Positions 28,926-40,325 of a stretch of 64,000 bases of DNA are shown in pieces. The stretch is from Marinomonas arctica (lineage in GTDB: Bacteria; Pseudomonadota; Gammaproteobacteria; Pseudomonadales; Marinomonadaceae): NCBI RefSeq assembly GCF_003259225.1, contig NZ_QHJF01000005.1, positions 62,001 to 126,000 on the forward strand. Reading direction: 5' to 3'. How positions within the stretch are numbered: the stretch's first letter is position 1; each line of letters opens with the position of its first letter. The translations under genes were made by a program, and so were the position numbers. The notes under the pieces were generated by a model. It saw only the letters and a program-made list of their open reading frames with translations, ran no database searches and had not been told where the DNA came from.

Positions 28926-30380
28926 CTAACGCAGAACCACATCATATTGATCTTGTGTATAAATCGAATCCACCTGAAAGCGAATTGTCTTACCAATAAA
29001 CGCCTCTAACTCAGCAACCGCCGCACTTTCTTCATCAAGAAAACGCTCGACAACCGAACTGGCCGCTAAAACGGTATAAGTCTGAGAATTATAAGCACGA
29101 TCTGCCCTTAAAATCTCTCGGAACACTTCATAGCACACCGTTTCAGGTGTTTTTACCAAACCACTACCACGACAAGAACGACAAGGCTCACAAAGCGTTT
29201 GACCAAGACTTTCGCGCGTTCTTTTCCTAGTCATTTCCACTAAACCCAACTCAGAAACACCGGTAATTTTGGTTTTAGCGTGGTCTGCATCCAATATTTT
29301 TTCAAGCATTCTAAGCACTTGACGTTTGTGCTCTTCATCTTCCATATCAATGAAATCGATAATAATAATGCCACCAAGATTTCTCAATCTCAGTTGTCGA
29401 CCAATGGCGGTTGCCGCCTCAAGATTCGTCTTGTAGATAGTCTCCTCAAGATTTCGACTGCCCACAAAAGCGCCTGTATTCACATCAATGGTTGTCATTG
29501 ATTCGGTCTGCTCAACCAATAAATACCCACCTGACTTCAATTGCACTTTTCTATCTAATGCTTTTTGAATCTCATCTTCAACACTGTACAAATCAAAAAT
29601 CGGACGCTCACCTGGGTAATACTCAATACGATCTCGCAACTCAGGTATAAAGTCTTCAGCAAAAGAGCGTAATTTTGCATAGTTTTCTTTGGAGTCGATG
29701 CGGATTTTTTCTGTCGATAACCCCACTAGATCACGCATAGTGCGCAAATGCAGAGGGAGATCTTCATAAATAATAGAAGGAGCTTTGACATGCTGCATAC
29801 GACGTTTCACAGACTGCCATAGTCGAGTAAGAAATTTAATATCCGCCAATATCTCCTCTTCGCCTGCTCTTTCGGCCGCTGTTCGTAATATATAACCACT
29901 GTTTTCGTCGGCATCGGTCAAGGCTTCAGAAACCAAGGATTTAAGACGCTCACGCTCAGCTTCATTTTCGATTCTTTGGCTTACACCTACATGAGATTGG
30001 TCTGGCATGTAAACAAGGTAGCGAGAAGGTATGGAAAGATGCGTTGTCAAACGCGCCCCTTTCGTACTGATAGGATCTTTCGTTACTTGCACCACCAATG
30101 ATTGCCCTTCACGCAAATAATCGCCAATTTGATCACTTGGGTTAACAGCATCGCGGTCAGCCACTTCTGAAACATGAATAAAAGCGGCACGCTCTAAACC
30201 TATGTCGACAAAAGCCGCCTGCATGCCTGGAAGCACGCGCACTACTTTTCCCTGATAAATATTTCCTACAATGCCTTTACGACTTGAGCGCTCAATGTAA
30301 ACCTCTTGCAGCACTCCGTTCTCAACCAAGGCAACGCGTATCTCCATCGGGGTCACATTTATGAGAACATCTTCACTCAT
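28926..30380 (-). CDS. rng: Ribonuclease G
   Basis: RNase G is a single-strand endoribonuclease that matures the 5' end of 16S rRNA and trims some mRNAs. The 484-residue protein contains the S1 RNA-binding domain (about 38-125), the catalytic DNase-I-like centre with TTIDVNTGAFVG and GGIIIIDFIDM, and the CEPCRSCRGSG zinc-link-like motif. It lacks the long C-terminal scaffold of RNase E. It overlaps maf by 8 bp. Confidence 0.96.
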   Translation of the reverse strand: MSEDVLINVTPMEIRVALVENGVLQEVYIERSSRKGIVGNIYQGKVVRVLPGMQAAFVDIGLERAAFIHVSEVADRDAVNPSDQIGDYLREGQSLVVQVTKDPISTKGARLTTHLSIPSRYLVYMPDQSHVGVSQRIENEAERERLKSLVSEALTDADENSGYILRTAAERAGEEEILADIKFLTRLWQSVKRRMQHVKAPSIIYEDLPLHLRTMRDLVGLSTEKIRIDSKENYAKLRSFAEDFIPELRDRIEYYPGERPIFDLYSVEDEIQKALDRKVQLKSGGYLLVEQTESMTTIDVNTGAFVGSRNLEETIYKTNLEAATAIGRQLRLRNLGGIIIIDFIDMEDEEHKRQVLRMLEKILDADHAKTKITGVSELGLVEMTRKRTRESLGQTLCEPCRSCRGSGLVKTPETVCYEVFREILRADRAYNSQTYTVLAASSVVERFLDEESAAVAELEAFIGKTIRFQVDSIYTQDQYDVVLR

Positions 30381-30981
30381 GGGATAATTCCTCTAGTGGA
30401 TGGATTCCGAACTGAGCCAACATTTGTGCCGCCTCATACAAAGGCAAACCGACAACCGCCGAATATGAACCTGACATTGAACGAACAAAAACAGCTCCTA
30501 ATCCCTGAATAGCATAAGAACCCGCTTTGTCATGTGGCTCACCTGTTTTCCAATACTGCGCTACTTCAACATCGGAAATGTCACGAAACAATACATCATT
30601 GATGATGCACTTTGTTACGACCTGGTCGAATTCAAGGTCACAAAGACAAAGAGAGGTAATGACTTGGTGGGAACGACCAGAAAGCCGTCTAAGCATGGAT
30701 CGTGAGTCATCAAGGGAAGTTGGTTTACCTAAAATATCTCCTTCAATCACAACACTCGTATCGGATGCCATAAAGATAGCCGACGCATCAGCATCCGCTT
30801 GTACTTTATATTTCTTAATGGCTGCTTTGGCTTTCTCAACCGCCATACGAACAACATAATCCTTTGCTAATTCTTGATGATGTGGTGTCTCATCAATGTC
30901 AGCCGGCAGAACTTTAAACTCCTTCACCAAGAGACTAAGAAGCTCTTTCCTTCTCGGCGAAGCGGAAGCCAAAACAAGCAT
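30373..30981 (-). CDS. maf: Maf-like nucleoside triphosphate pyrophosphatase
   Basis: A 202-residue Maf protein with the start motif LVLASASPRRKELL, the catalytic segment ASDTSVVIEGDILGKP and YAIQGLGAVFVRSMSGSYSA. The QG motif places it in the YhdE group, which hydrolyses dTTP, UTP and some modified pyrimidine triphosphates. Maf proteins are linked to division arrest. It sits between mreD and rng as in most gammaproteobacteria. Confidence 0.94.
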   Translation of the reverse strand: MLVLASASPRRKELLSLLVKEFKVLPADIDETPHHQELAKDYVVRMAVEKAKAAIKKYKVQADADASAIFMASDTSVVIEGDILGKPTSLDDSRSMLRRLSGRSHQVITSLCLCDLEFDQVVTKCIINDVLFRDISDVEVAQYWKTGEPHDKAGSYAIQGLGAVFVRSMSGSYSAVVGLPLYEAAQMLAQFGIHPLEELSHE

Positions 30982-31001
30982 AAACTCTTCCCAAAAACAG
31001 C

Positions 31002-31475
31002 CTAACGGATAGCATAAATGCGTCGCACGCTACGCAAAACAATAAATGACCAAGGCCACAACAAACCAGTAACAACCGCCGGCATAAAAATCATCAAGGT
31101 AGGCTCAGCATAGCCAAGATAATGATCAATCCAGAAATCCAGCAGCTGATTAATACTGACCAACAGACAAATGAAAAAACCTTGCTGCCAGCGGTGATAC
31201 ATTCTTAAGCGCTTATAAAAAACAGCACAAGTATAAGCAATGATGACATAAGTAAGGGAGTGTTGACCTATTATGCCACCTTGCAATAAATCCACCATTA
31301 ACCCTAAGAACCAGGCCACCCCAACCCCCACTCGAAATGGCAAGGCAATCACCCAATATAGGATGACCAGCAAAGCCCACTCAGGACGGAACCAAACAAA
31401 TTGTTCAGGGAAAGGCACAGCCTCAAGCATTAAAGCCGTTAATAGCGTGATACAAAAAACAAAAACTGGCTTCAT
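31002..31475 (-). CDS. mreD: Rod-shape-determining protein MreD
   Basis: A 157-residue inner-membrane protein with about five hydrophobic helices, part of the elongasome with MreB, MreC, RodA and PBP2. Family features are the opening TALMLEAVPFPEQFVWFRPE and WALLVILYWVIALPFRVGVG. It overlaps mreC by 4 bp. Confidence 0.92.
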   Translation of the reverse strand: MKPVFVFCITLLTALMLEAVPFPEQFVWFRPEWALLVILYWVIALPFRVGVGVAWFLGLMVDLLQGGIIGQHSLTYVIIAYTCAVFYKRLRMYHRWQQGFFICLLVSINQLLDFWIDHYLGYAEPTLMIFMPAVVTGLLWPWSFIVLRSVRRIYAIR

Positions 31476-32308
31476 TCTCTCTCAGCCTCGGGTTTTTCAA
31501 TCAGCATTACATGACGACTACGACCTAACTGAGCCAAGGGAACCACATCAACGTCTGCATAAGCTTTACCTTGGGTATATTTTACACTTCGCACCACGCC
31601 AACCGGGTAGCCACTTGGGAACCGATTATCTAAACCGGACGTTGTCAAAATGTCTCCCTTTTTAATATCCACGGATCGAGGAACACTCATTAGCTCCATA
31701 CGCTTCAAATCCCCTGTTCCCCGCAGAATCCCCCTAAAACCCGTTCGAGATAACTGCACAGGAACAAAGTGACTCGCATCAGCAATCAGCAATACTCGAC
31801 TACTGTATGCCGCCGTTTCCACAACCTGCCCAAGCACGCCAGTCGCATCTAAAACAGGCTGCCCCACATAAGCACCCGAAGAAAAACCTTTATCAATCAT
31901 CAATCGATGACTGTAAGCATTCTGATCAAAACCAATCACTTCAGCCATGACAATTTTTTCATCAACACGTTGCGAAGCATCCAATAACTCTCGTAAGCGA
32001 ATATTTTCCGCCTGCAGTGAGTCAAGTCGTTGCTGACGACTACGCAAGAGCAATATCTCTGCTTGCAAGGATTGGTTCTCTTTCACTAACCCTTCCCTGC
32101 TGGCAAGATGCTCTCCCGCCCAATTAAACATTTTTTGCGGTGTATTAACCACCACTTGAACAGGCGTTACAAGCAAGGTCAAATATGGCCTTACTTGCGA
32201 AAAAACAGCATAGCGAACGTCGGCAACAATCATCGCTGCAGATAAGAGAACCAACACAATAAATCGGGCGCTGGACACCTTACCGCTAAAAAGAAGCGAA
32301 TTATTAAT
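31472..32308 (-). CDS. mreC: Rod-shape-determining protein MreC, probable ATT start
   Basis: MreC is a bitopic periplasmic scaffold of the elongasome. It has one N-terminal helix, a coiled coil (about 70-115, ENQSLQAEILLLRSRQQRLD) and the beta-domain with VGQPVLDATGVLGQVVET. The first standard start in frame, GTG at 32278, lacks a spaced ribosome site and cuts into the basic N-terminal FSGK-type segment that precedes the membrane helix in relatives. An ATT at 32308 lies 6 nt after AGGAG. It adds INNSLLFSGK, which resembles the usual MreC N terminus, and an in-frame TAG just upstream rules out a longer form. I therefore infer ATT initiation. The GTG form (31472..32278, 268 residues) is the fallback. 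Confidence 0.93.
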   Translation of the reverse strand: MNNSLLFSGKVSSARFIVLVLLSAAMIVADVRYAVFSQVRPYLTLLVTPVQVVVNTPQKMFNWAGEHLASREGLVKENQSLQAEILLLRSRQQRLDSLQAENIRLRELLDASQRVDEKIVMAEVIGFDQNAYSHRLMIDKGFSSGAYVGQPVLDATGVLGQVVETAAYSSRVLLIADASHFVPVQLSRTGFRGILRGTGDLKRMELMSVPRSVDIKKGDILTTSGLDNRFPSGYPVGVVRSVKYTQGKAYADVDVVPLAQLGRSRHVMLIEKPEAERE

Positions 32309-32324
32309 GGTGCGCTCCTAACCT

Positions 32325-33374
<1,050 letters not shown>

Positions 33375-33538
33375 TTACACCCTGATAATACGAAACGAAC
33401 AGCGTCAAAATGTAACAATCACGGGGCCATTGGGCAAGTTGATTCCGCGTAAATGTTGAAAAAGTTCCCCAGTATTTCGTTGTTTCCTAAAATTTTTTTG
33501 ATAAATGAAAAATAAGCTAGATTTTTCACACTGTTAGC

Positions 33539-33567
33539 TTTATAGCCTTACAACTAAGGGATACAAT
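33539..33567 (+). promoter_or_regulatory. Promoter of gatCAB
   Basis: TTTATA (33539-33544) and TACAAT (33562-33567) are spaced by 17 nt and lie 38 bp before the gatC ATG. Both hexamers fit sigma-70 reasonably. Confidence 0.6.
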
Positions 33568-33604
33568 AAAAGCCATTTACGATAATCAAAATATCAGGTG
33601 GAAC

Positions 33605-33892
33605 ATGTCCATAGACAAACAAGACGTGCAAAAAATTGCACACTTGGCTCGCCTCGCCCTTACTGAGGCAGACGCCGATCAATACCAACATTCTCTATCT
33701 AGCGTTTTGTCGCTTGTCGAACAAATGCAATCTGTTAATACCGATGGTGTTGAACCGCTTTCCAATCCGCTTGAAATGACGCAAAGATTAAGAGAAGACG
33801 TAGTCACCGAGGAAAATCGTCGTGACGCCTTCCTAGCGAACGCGCCGCAAGCCGAAGCAGGCCTTTTCCTCGTACCAAAAGTGATCGATTAA
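33605..33892 (+). CDS. gatC: Asp/Glu-tRNA amidotransferase subunit C
   Basis: GatC is the small belt subunit that holds GatA and GatB together. The 95-residue protein shows the family pattern [39 protein letters not shown] and [20 protein letters not shown]. It starts behind a good GGTGGA ribosome site and is followed by gatA after 11 bp. Confidence 0.96.
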   Translation: MSIDKQDVQKIAHLARLALTEADADQYQHSLSSVLSLVEQMQSVNTDGVEPLSNPLEMTQRLREDVVTEENRRDAFLANAPQAEAGLFLVPKVID

Positions 33893-33903
33893 GAGAGATA
33901 AGC

Positions 33904-35364
33904 ATGTTCGAACAAAGCATCGCGACATTAGCAAAAAAATTACGCAACAAAGACATTTCTAGCGTTGAATTGACCCGTCTGTTCTTAGCGCGCATAGCCA
34001 AACTTGATCCTCAACTAAACAGCTTCATCACCGTCAGCGAACAACGCGCTCTAGAACAAGCCGCGGTGGCTGATACTCTGCTTCAAAGCGGAAAAGGCAC
34101 GAGCCTTACAGGCATCCCTGTTGCCCATAAAGATCTATTCTGCACCGAAGGCACATTAACGACTTGCGGTTCTAAAATGCTGCATAACTTTATACCGCCA
34201 TACGAATCCACCGTCACCAGTCGCATCCAACAAGCTGGCGCGGTTATGCTGGGCAAGACCAATATGGACGAGTTCGCCATGGGCTCTTCCAATGAAAATA
34301 GCTTCTACGGTGCGGTTAAAAACCCTTGGAATTTAGACATGGTTCCAGGTGGTTCATCAGGTGGCTCCGCCGCTGCCGTTGCGGCTGGTTTAGCGGTTGC
34401 TGCGACAGGAACTGACACTGGCGGCTCAATCCGACAGCCCGCTTCATTCTGCGGTATTACCGGCCTTAAACCGACCTATGGCAGAGTCTCGCGTTTTGGC
34501 ATGATTGCCTATGCTTCAAGCCTAGACCAAGGCGGCCCAATGGCAAAAAGCGCCGAAGATTGCGCGCATTTAATGCAAGCCATGGCGGGATTTGACGAAA
34601 AAGATTCGACCTCTGCAGACAAACCGACCGACGATTATTTAGCAAACCTAAGCGCGCCATTAACTGGCTTAAAAATTGGCTTACCAAAAGAATACTTTGG
34701 CAATGGTTTAGACCCAAAGGTAGCCGATGTCATTATGTCAGCGGTGAAAGAGTTTGAAGAACTGGGCGCCACAGTGAAAGAGATTTCTCTACCAAACTTA
34801 CAGTTGAGCATCCCGTCTTACTACGTAATTGCACCTTCTGAAGCGTCTTCTAACCTATCTCGTTTTGACGGCGTACGATTTGGTCATCGCTGCGACAATC
34901 CACAAGATTTATTAGATATGTATATGCGTTCAAGAGCGGAAGGCTTTGGCACTGAGGTGCAAAAACGCATCATGGTAGGCACATACGCCTTATCAGAAGG
35001 CTATTACGACGCTTACTATTTGAAAGCACAAAAAATCCGTCGCCTTATAAAAGAAGATTTTGTTAAAGCCCTTGAAGAAGTCGATGTGATCATGGGGCCT
35101 GTTGCACCCACCACCGCGTTTGGCCTCGGCAGCAAAACCAACGACCCTGTTGCCATGTACCTAGAAGACATCTACACGCTATCTGTGAATCTTGCTGGCA
35201 TTCCAGCCATGTCTGTTCCTGCAGGCTTTGCTGATGGCATGCCGGTTGGCCTGCAAATCATGGGCAACTACTTTGCCGAAGCCAAGCTACTCAACGTAGC
35301 ACATCAGTATCAACAACACACTGACTGGCACTTACAAACACCCAACATGGCAAAAGGAGCATAA
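33904..35364 (+). CDS. gatA: Asp/Glu-tRNA amidotransferase subunit A
   Basis: GatA is the glutaminase that releases ammonia for conversion of mischarged Glu-tRNA(Gln) or Asp-tRNA(Asn). The amidase-signature triad is intact: K76 (PVAHKDLF), S151 in the [14 protein letters not shown] loop and nucleophile S175 ([11 protein letters not shown]). The 486-residue length is normal. Two bases separate it from gatB. Confidence 0.98.
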   Translation: MFEQSIATLAKKLRNKDISSVELTRLFLARIAKLDPQLNSFITVSEQRALEQAAVADTLLQSGKGTSLTGIPVAHKDLFCTEGTLTTCGSKMLHNFIPPYESTVTSRIQQAGAVMLGKTNMDEFAMGSSNENSFYGAVKNPWNLDMVPGGSSGGSAAAVAAGLAVAATGTDTGGSIRQPASFCGITGLKPTYGRVSRFGMIAYASSLDQGGPMAKSAEDCAHLMQAMAGFDEKDSTSADKPTDDYLANLSAPLTGLKIGLPKEYFGNGLDPKVADVIMSAVKEFEELGATVKEISLPNLQLSIPSYYVIAPSEASSNLSRFDGVRFGHRCDNPQDLLDMYMRSRAEGFGTEVQKRIMVGTYALSEGYYDAYYLKAQKIRRLIKEDFVKALEEVDVIMGPVAPTTAFGLGSKTNDPVAMYLEDIYTLSVNLAGIPAMSVPAGFADGMPVGLQIMGNYFAEAKLLNVAHQYQQHTDWHLQTPNMAKGA

Positions 35365-35366
35365 CA

Positions 35367-36812
35367 ATGAATTGGGAAGTCGTTATAGGCCTTGAGATTC
35401 ATACTCAGCTCTCTACAAAATCAAAACTATTTTCTGGGGCCGCGGTTGGCTTTGGCGCAGAGCCAAACACACAAACAACCCTTGTTGACCTAGGCATGCC
35501 TGGTGCCTTACCGGTTTTCAACAAAGAAGCGCTTCGCATGGCGGTTATGTTTGGCCATGCCATCAACGCTGAAATCGGCATGACATCGGTGTTTGCTCGT
35601 AAAAACTATTTCTATCCCGACCTTCCAAAGGGCTACCAAACCAGCCAAATGGATCACCCCATTGTTGGAAAAGGCTATCTTGACGTTGTGCTAGACGATG
35701 GCACCACGTCACGCATCGGCATTACTCGCGCCCATTTAGAAGAAGATGCTGGCAAATCCTTGCACGAAGACTTTCAGGGCATGACAGGTATCGATTTAAA
35801 TCGCTCCAGCACACCTTTGCTTGAAATCGTATCAGAGCCAGACATTCGCTCAGCAAAAGAAGCGGTTGCTTACGTCAAGATGATTCACTCTATCGTCACT
35901 TATCTTGGTATTTGCGATGGCAACATGGCGGAAGGCTCAATGCGCTGTGACATCAACCTATCGCTACGCCCAAAAGGCCAAAAAGAATACGGCACCCGAA
36001 CCGAAATCAAAAACGTTAACTCTTTCCGATTTATCGAAAAAGCCATTTACACTGAAATTGAGCGTCAAGCCGATATTCTAGAAGACGGCGGTCGCATCAT
36101 TCAGGAAACTCGTCTGTACGATCCAGAGAAAAATGAAACTCGTAGTATGCGCTCCAAAGAAGACGCTAACGACTACCGTTACTTCCCGTGCCCAGATTTA
36201 CTGCCTGTGGTATTAACACAAGAATACGTTGACGACATCAAAACCAGCTTACCCGAACTACCAAGCCAGAAAGCAGCACGCTTTCAAAGCGAATATGCAC
36301 TCAGCGAGTACGATGCAAGCGTTCTATCATCCTCTCGCGCCATGGCAGAATTCTTTGAAAATGCCAACGATGTAGTGAAAGACGCTAAATTGACAACTAA
36401 CTGGGTCATGGGTGAGCTGAGCAAGCTACTTAATCAAGAACAGCTAGACATCGAAAACTCTCCAGTCAATGCCCAAGCATTTGGCGAATTATTGGTTCGA
36501 ATCAAGGATGACACCATCAATGGAAAAACCGCAAAAGACGTTTTCCAAGCGATGTGGAACGGTGAAGGGTCAGCAGATGAGATCATCGAAGCGAAAGGCC
36601 TAAAACAAGTAACAGACACGGGTGCCATTGAAGCTATGATCCAAACTATTTTAGATGCCAATGCAGCTCAAGTTGAGCAATATCGTGCCGCAGATGATGA
36701 CAAGCAGAAAAAAATGATTGGCTTCTTTGTTGGACAAGTGATGAAGGCATCACAAGGCAAAGCGAATCCGGGGTTAGTTAACCCTATCCTCGCCAGAATG
36801 CTAAAAGGATAG
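35367..36812 (+). CDS. gatB: Asp/Glu-tRNA amidotransferase subunit B
   Basis: GatB is the kinase and transamidase subunit. The 481-residue protein carries the N-terminal cradle ([45 protein letters not shown]) and the C-terminal GatB/Yqey tRNA-binding domain (about 330-480, ending [16 protein letters not shown]). Whether this organism uses the complex for Gln-tRNA, Asn-tRNA or both depends on glnS and asnS, which are not in the window. Confidence 0.98.
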   Translation: MNWEVVIGLEIHTQLSTKSKLFSGAAVGFGAEPNTQTTLVDLGMPGALPVFNKEALRMAVMFGHAINAEIGMTSVFARKNYFYPDLPKGYQTSQMDHPIVGKGYLDVVLDDGTTSRIGITRAHLEEDAGKSLHEDFQGMTGIDLNRSSTPLLEIVSEPDIRSAKEAVAYVKMIHSIVTYLGICDGNMAEGSMRCDINLSLRPKGQKEYGTRTEIKNVNSFRFIEKAIYTEIERQADILEDGGRIIQETRLYDPEKNETRSMRSKEDANDYRYFPCPDLLPVVLTQEYVDDIKTSLPELPSQKAARFQSEYALSEYDASVLSSSRAMAEFFENANDVVKDAKLTTNWVMGELSKLLNQEQLDIENSPVNAQAFGELLVRIKDDTINGKTAKDVFQAMWNGEGSADEIIEAKGLKQVTDTGAIEAMIQTILDANAAQVEQYRAADDDKQKKMIGFFVGQVMKASQGKANPGLVNPILARMLKG

Positions 36813-36856
36813 CCTTCTCTCTCCTTTTATTCAGGTGAAAGCATCAGCTGAGCGAC

Positions 36857-36905
36857 ATAAAATCGCCCCCCAATGTTAATATCTAAACATTAGGGGGAGG
36901 TTTTA
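36857..36905. terminator. Bidirectional terminator between gatB and the diguanylate cyclase gene
   Basis: A C-rich arm with AATGTT (36866-36876) pairs with AACATT plus a G-run (36886-36900), leaving one mismatch. AAAAT on the left and TTTTAT on the right suit both convergent genes. Confidence 0.85.
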
Positions 36906-36935
36906 TTCTATAGACGCTTTTACACAAAGCAAAAC

Positions 36936-38168
36936 CTACAAGCCTGAAATTATTCTATCCCTACCTTCACGCTTCGCTTCATATAAATATCGGTCTGCCA
37001 TCTTTATCAGCTCCTCAAAAGTGCCCATAGACTCACAGCATAATCCCACACTGCAAGTCAAAGATACTTTCGCCCCTGTATACTCTTTAGCACGAAGATG
37101 ACCCAAAAATACGTTTAAGCGATCAAGTAACTCTCGCCCATTCACCTGAGCAATGAGACAGAATTCTTCTCCTCCAAAGCGACAAACTAGCATATCTGGA
37201 AAAGCCTCTTGCATATCGCTACCAAACAAAGCTAATAAATCATCACCTATAAGATGACCATATGTATCATTGACCACTTTGAAATGATCTAAGTCTAACA
37301 TGGCCAAAGAAACTTCAGCATTCGCCTTGCGATAGAGACGCTCACCTTCTTCAAAAAAGAAACGCCTATTTTTCAACTTCGTCAGTGGGTCTGTATTCGC
37401 TAAGTCACGTATTGTCTCTAGCATTTCTTGCGCCTCAAGACTATGCACCACACGACAATGAAACTCTTCGTGATAGAAAGGCTTTTTCAAAAAATCATTC
37501 GCACCCGCCTTAATAAACTTAGCCGATAATGCACTGTCCCCTTCTGCGGAAAGACCAATAATCACTAAATCCTGAAATCGAACGTTACTTCTCAGCATGC
37601 GCACCAACTCATAACCATTAACTAAGGAAATGTTATAATCGGTTATCAGCATTCTTATACTTGTGTCTTCCTCTAGCTTAGCTAACGCCTCCTGACCGTT
37701 ATCCACCTCAAGGACATTAAAACGATATTGCTCCAAAAGCGCCTTTACAAAACGACTGCTCGCAACAGAGTCTTCAGCCACCAAAACCTTAACACCTTCA
37801 TTTTTAACCAAACGCTCAACCACTTTGATCGCATGATTAAACGAATAACGACTGTCTTTAGTGATGTAGTCCAAAACCCCTTTATCTAATAGACTAATAC
37901 GTAAATCATCATCAAAATTTCCCGTTAATACAACACAAGGTATTTGCTTGAACAACACCAAATCTACAATCTCCCCGTTTTCAGCATCGGGTAAATTTAA
38001 ATCGACAATGGCCGCAAAAAAATCATCCTCCTCCAACTTGCGCTTGGCCTCGTCGTAGCAAGTACACAAAACTGGAACAAACATAGGGTTTTGAGACAGC
38101 AAATGATTGAGAACTTTAAGTACAACTGGACTATCTTCTACAACCAATATTTTCCGTTCTGATATCAT
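36936..38168 (-). CDS. Two-receiver response regulator diguanylate cyclase (PleD-like)
   Basis: A 410-residue soluble protein with REC1 (about 5-120; acidic pair ED, phospho-acceptor D in AIVDLNLPD, T in CVVLTGNF, K in YITKDS), REC2 (about 130-245; LITDYNISLVNGYELV) and GGDEF (about 255-410). The catalytic motif is FGGEEF, so it should make c-di-GMP from GTP. The RxxD inhibitory site five residues before GGEEF is absent (AFPD instead). No histidine kinase lies beside it. The ATG at 38168 is chosen over TTG codons just upstream. The gene stands alone between two terminator or promoter regions. Confidence 0.92.
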   Translation of the reverse strand: MISERKILVVEDSPVVLKVLNHLLSQNPMFVPVLCTCYDEAKRKLEEDDFFAAIVDLNLPDAENGEIVDLVLFKQIPCVVLTGNFDDDLRISLLDKGVLDYITKDSRYSFNHAIKVVERLVKNEGVKVLVAEDSVASSRFVKALLEQYRFNVLEVDNGQEALAKLEEDTSIRMLITDYNISLVNGYELVRMLRSNVRFQDLVIIGLSAEGDSALSAKFIKAGANDFLKKPFYHEEFHCRVVHSLEAQEMLETIRDLANTDPLTKLKNRRFFFEEGERLYRKANAEVSLAMLDLDHFKVVNDTYGHLIGDDLLALFGSDMQEAFPDMLVCRFGGEEFCLIAQVNGRELLDRLNVFLGHLRAKEYTGAKVSLTCSVGLCCESMGTFEELIKMADRYLYEAKREGRDRIISGL

Positions 38169-38364
38169 CAACAAAATCCTTTCTTAAAGCACTTCTTGTA
38201 AAATCATTATGTTTACACTTTTCTTAGCGTCTTTTTTAATTCCCCCCTATGACCTAAGATTCCGATACTCTAGAATACTTATTCTTAAGGCTATTTTGTA
38301 AATAATACGTAAGAAAATACATCACTCACAAGACAATCTCTTATTTCAGATATAAGGTCAATTA

Positions 38365-38655
38365 ATGATGCAATGTCGGCCAAGTTGCGGTGCATGCTGC
38401 ACAGCGCCCTCAATCACCTCTCCCATCCCCGGCATGCCTAACGGCAAAGCGGCTGGAGAAACTTGCGTGCAACTCTTGAATGACTATCGCTGCGCTATTT
38501 TTGGCGATCCATTAAGACCCAAAGTATGCTCAGACTTTCAGGCAGACGATGACACTTGTGGTAACAACAGAATTGAGGCAATCCGTATTTTGTCGAATTT
38601 GGAAAACGACACAAAGCCAATACACAGTAGTTTATTAAAAAGGAAAGACAAATGA
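38365..38655 (+). CDS. YkgJ-type cysteine-cluster protein
   Basis: A 96-residue protein with the YkgJ/CxxCxxCC pattern (CRPSCGACCTAPSIT near the N terminus) and further cysteines at YRCAIFGDPLRPKVCSDF and DTCGNN. The family is predicted to bind zinc or iron, but its function is unknown. The last 4 bp overlap the start of the L,D-transpeptidase gene, so the two are probably translated together. Confidence 0.85.
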   Translation: MMQCRPSCGACCTAPSITSPIPGMPNGKAAGETCVQLLNDYRCAIFGDPLRPKVCSDFQADDDTCGNNRIEAIRILSNLENDTKPIHSSLLKRKDK

Positions 38656-40319
38656 CATTAGCAAAACAACTCCTCCCTATACTTTGCGCAAGCATATTTT
38701 TGAGCGCCTGTTCTACTGGCTCAAATAAGTCATTTGTCCTAGTCCCTCCAAGTGAATCTCAAATAGAGAATAGCATCAAAGCTCAAGTGTCACTGACATT
38801 AAATGCCTTCACTCCCGTTGCCGGCCAGGCACTGCCAAATGAAACCGTCCTTGACGCCTACCTATCACGCGACTACGAACCTATTTGGATACAAGACGAA
38901 AAAGTCAACACGTCTATCTACAAACTAGTTGACGTGCTTGAGCAATCCTATACCCACGGGCTGAATCCTATTCACTACCATTCCGGCATCATCAAAGAAT
39001 ATTTAGCGCTAAAGCAACCCAGCCCTCAACAACTGGCAGAAATGGACGTTATCGCGACGATTGCATTAACAAGCTACGCTCATGACATAAGTAATGGTCG
39101 CTATGAACCTCAACTTATCGACCCGAATTGGCAGCTAGACGCGCCAAACAGTCATTGGAAAGAGCTTCTTTATTTAGATTCAGCCACAGAGATGGTAAAC
39201 GCACTTCCGCTACTAGCTCCTCGCAGCCCACAATATCAAGTATTACAAAAATGGCTCGTGTATTACCAAGAGCTAGCCGCCAAAGAAAAAGACATATTGG
39301 TAAGCGCTGGGGTTCCGCTCTCTGCTGGCGACACAGGCCCCCGTGTTGCACAGCTAAGGGCACGCTTAGTTCAACTCGGCGATATACGCTTCTCTACACG
39401 TAAGCTAAATGAAGAGCAATTTGATTCTTCCTTAAAAGAAGCATTGATGCGCTTTCAACAACGCCATCACATTGCTGCTGACGGTGCCGCTGGCTCAAAA
39501 ACCATCGAAATGCTGAACATCCCACTGAAATCTAGAGCAAAACAAATTGCCTACAATCTAGAAAGATGGCGCTGGTTACCAAGCGAATTAGAAGCAAATC
39601 GCATCTGGGTGGACTTAACCAACTACACAGTTGACATGCACTTAAACGGCGAACTCACCTCCATGAAAGCCGTCATTGGCAAACCTGACCGTAAAACCCC
39701 TGTTTTCAAGGGATTAATGACTTACATGGTCACCAACCCGACGTGGCGCGTTCCCCATCGTATAGCCAGAGAAAATTTACTACCTAAACTTCAGGCAGAC
39801 CCAAATTATCTTATCAAACATCGCTATAAAGTTTATTCAAGCTGGAGTATCGGTGCAAAAGAACTGGACTCCACCAAAATAAACTGGAAAAGCATTAGTG
39901 AAGACCAACTTGCTTTTCGCTTTGAACAAGAACCTGACGAGGGTAACGCGCTAGGCCAGTTTAAATTCATGTTTCCCAATAAGAATGAAATTTACTTGCA
40001 CGATACACCGGCGAAACATCTATTCCGTGAAGCGGAGCGGGCTTTTAGTTCAGGATGCGTTCGACTAGAAAAGCCTATGGTGTTTGCTGAAGCAATCACC
40101 AAAGGCAGCAAACAGTTTAATGAAATGAACAACACACTGAAAACAGGCAGCAACACCGTGATCAGTTTACCTAACTACATTCCCGTTTATTTGGTGTATT
40201 TTACCGTTGTGCCAAACGCAAATGGCATGCTGGAATTTCGTAATGATATCTACGCAAGAGACAACCTAATGGAAGAAGCCATGGGGTACTCTCCTATCGA
40301 TCCTAGAGACTCCATCTAA
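38652..40319 (+). CDS. L,D-transpeptidase lipoprotein, YcbB/LdtD type
   Basis: A 555-residue cell-wall enzyme that would make 3-3 peptidoglycan crosslinks. It has a lipoprotein signal with lipobox LSAC near residue 22, a scaffold domain, a peptidoglycan-binding helix bundle (about 220-290, GDTGPRVAQLRARLVQLGDI) and a YkuD catalytic domain with HDTPAKHLF and SSGCVRLEKP, where C469 is the nucleophile. E. coli LdtD is anchored by a membrane helix, so the predicted lipid anchor is a difference. A strong terminator follows. Confidence 0.92.
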   Translation: MTLAKQLLPILCASIFLSACSTGSNKSFVLVPPSESQIENSIKAQVSLTLNAFTPVAGQALPNETVLDAYLSRDYEPIWIQDEKVNTSIYKLVDVLEQSYTHGLNPIHYHSGIIKEYLALKQPSPQQLAEMDVIATIALTSYAHDISNGRYEPQLIDPNWQLDAPNSHWKELLYLDSATEMVNALPLLAPRSPQYQVLQKWLVYYQELAAKEKDILVSAGVPLSAGDTGPRVAQLRARLVQLGDIRFSTRKLNEEQFDSSLKEALMRFQQRHHIAADGAAGSKTIEMLNIPLKSRAKQIAYNLERWRWLPSELEANRIWVDLTNYTVDMHLNGELTSMKAVIGKPDRKTPVFKGLMTYMVTNPTWRVPHRIARENLLPKLQADPNYLIKHRYKVYSSWSIGAKELDSTKINWKSISEDQLAFRFEQEPDEGNALGQFKFMFPNKNEIYLHDTPAKHLFREAERAFSSGCVRLEKPMVFAEAITKGSKQFNEMNNTLKTGSNTVISLPNYIPVYLVYFTVVPNANGMLEFRNDIYARDNLMEEAMGYSPIDPRDSI

Positions 40320-40325
40320 TGCAAT

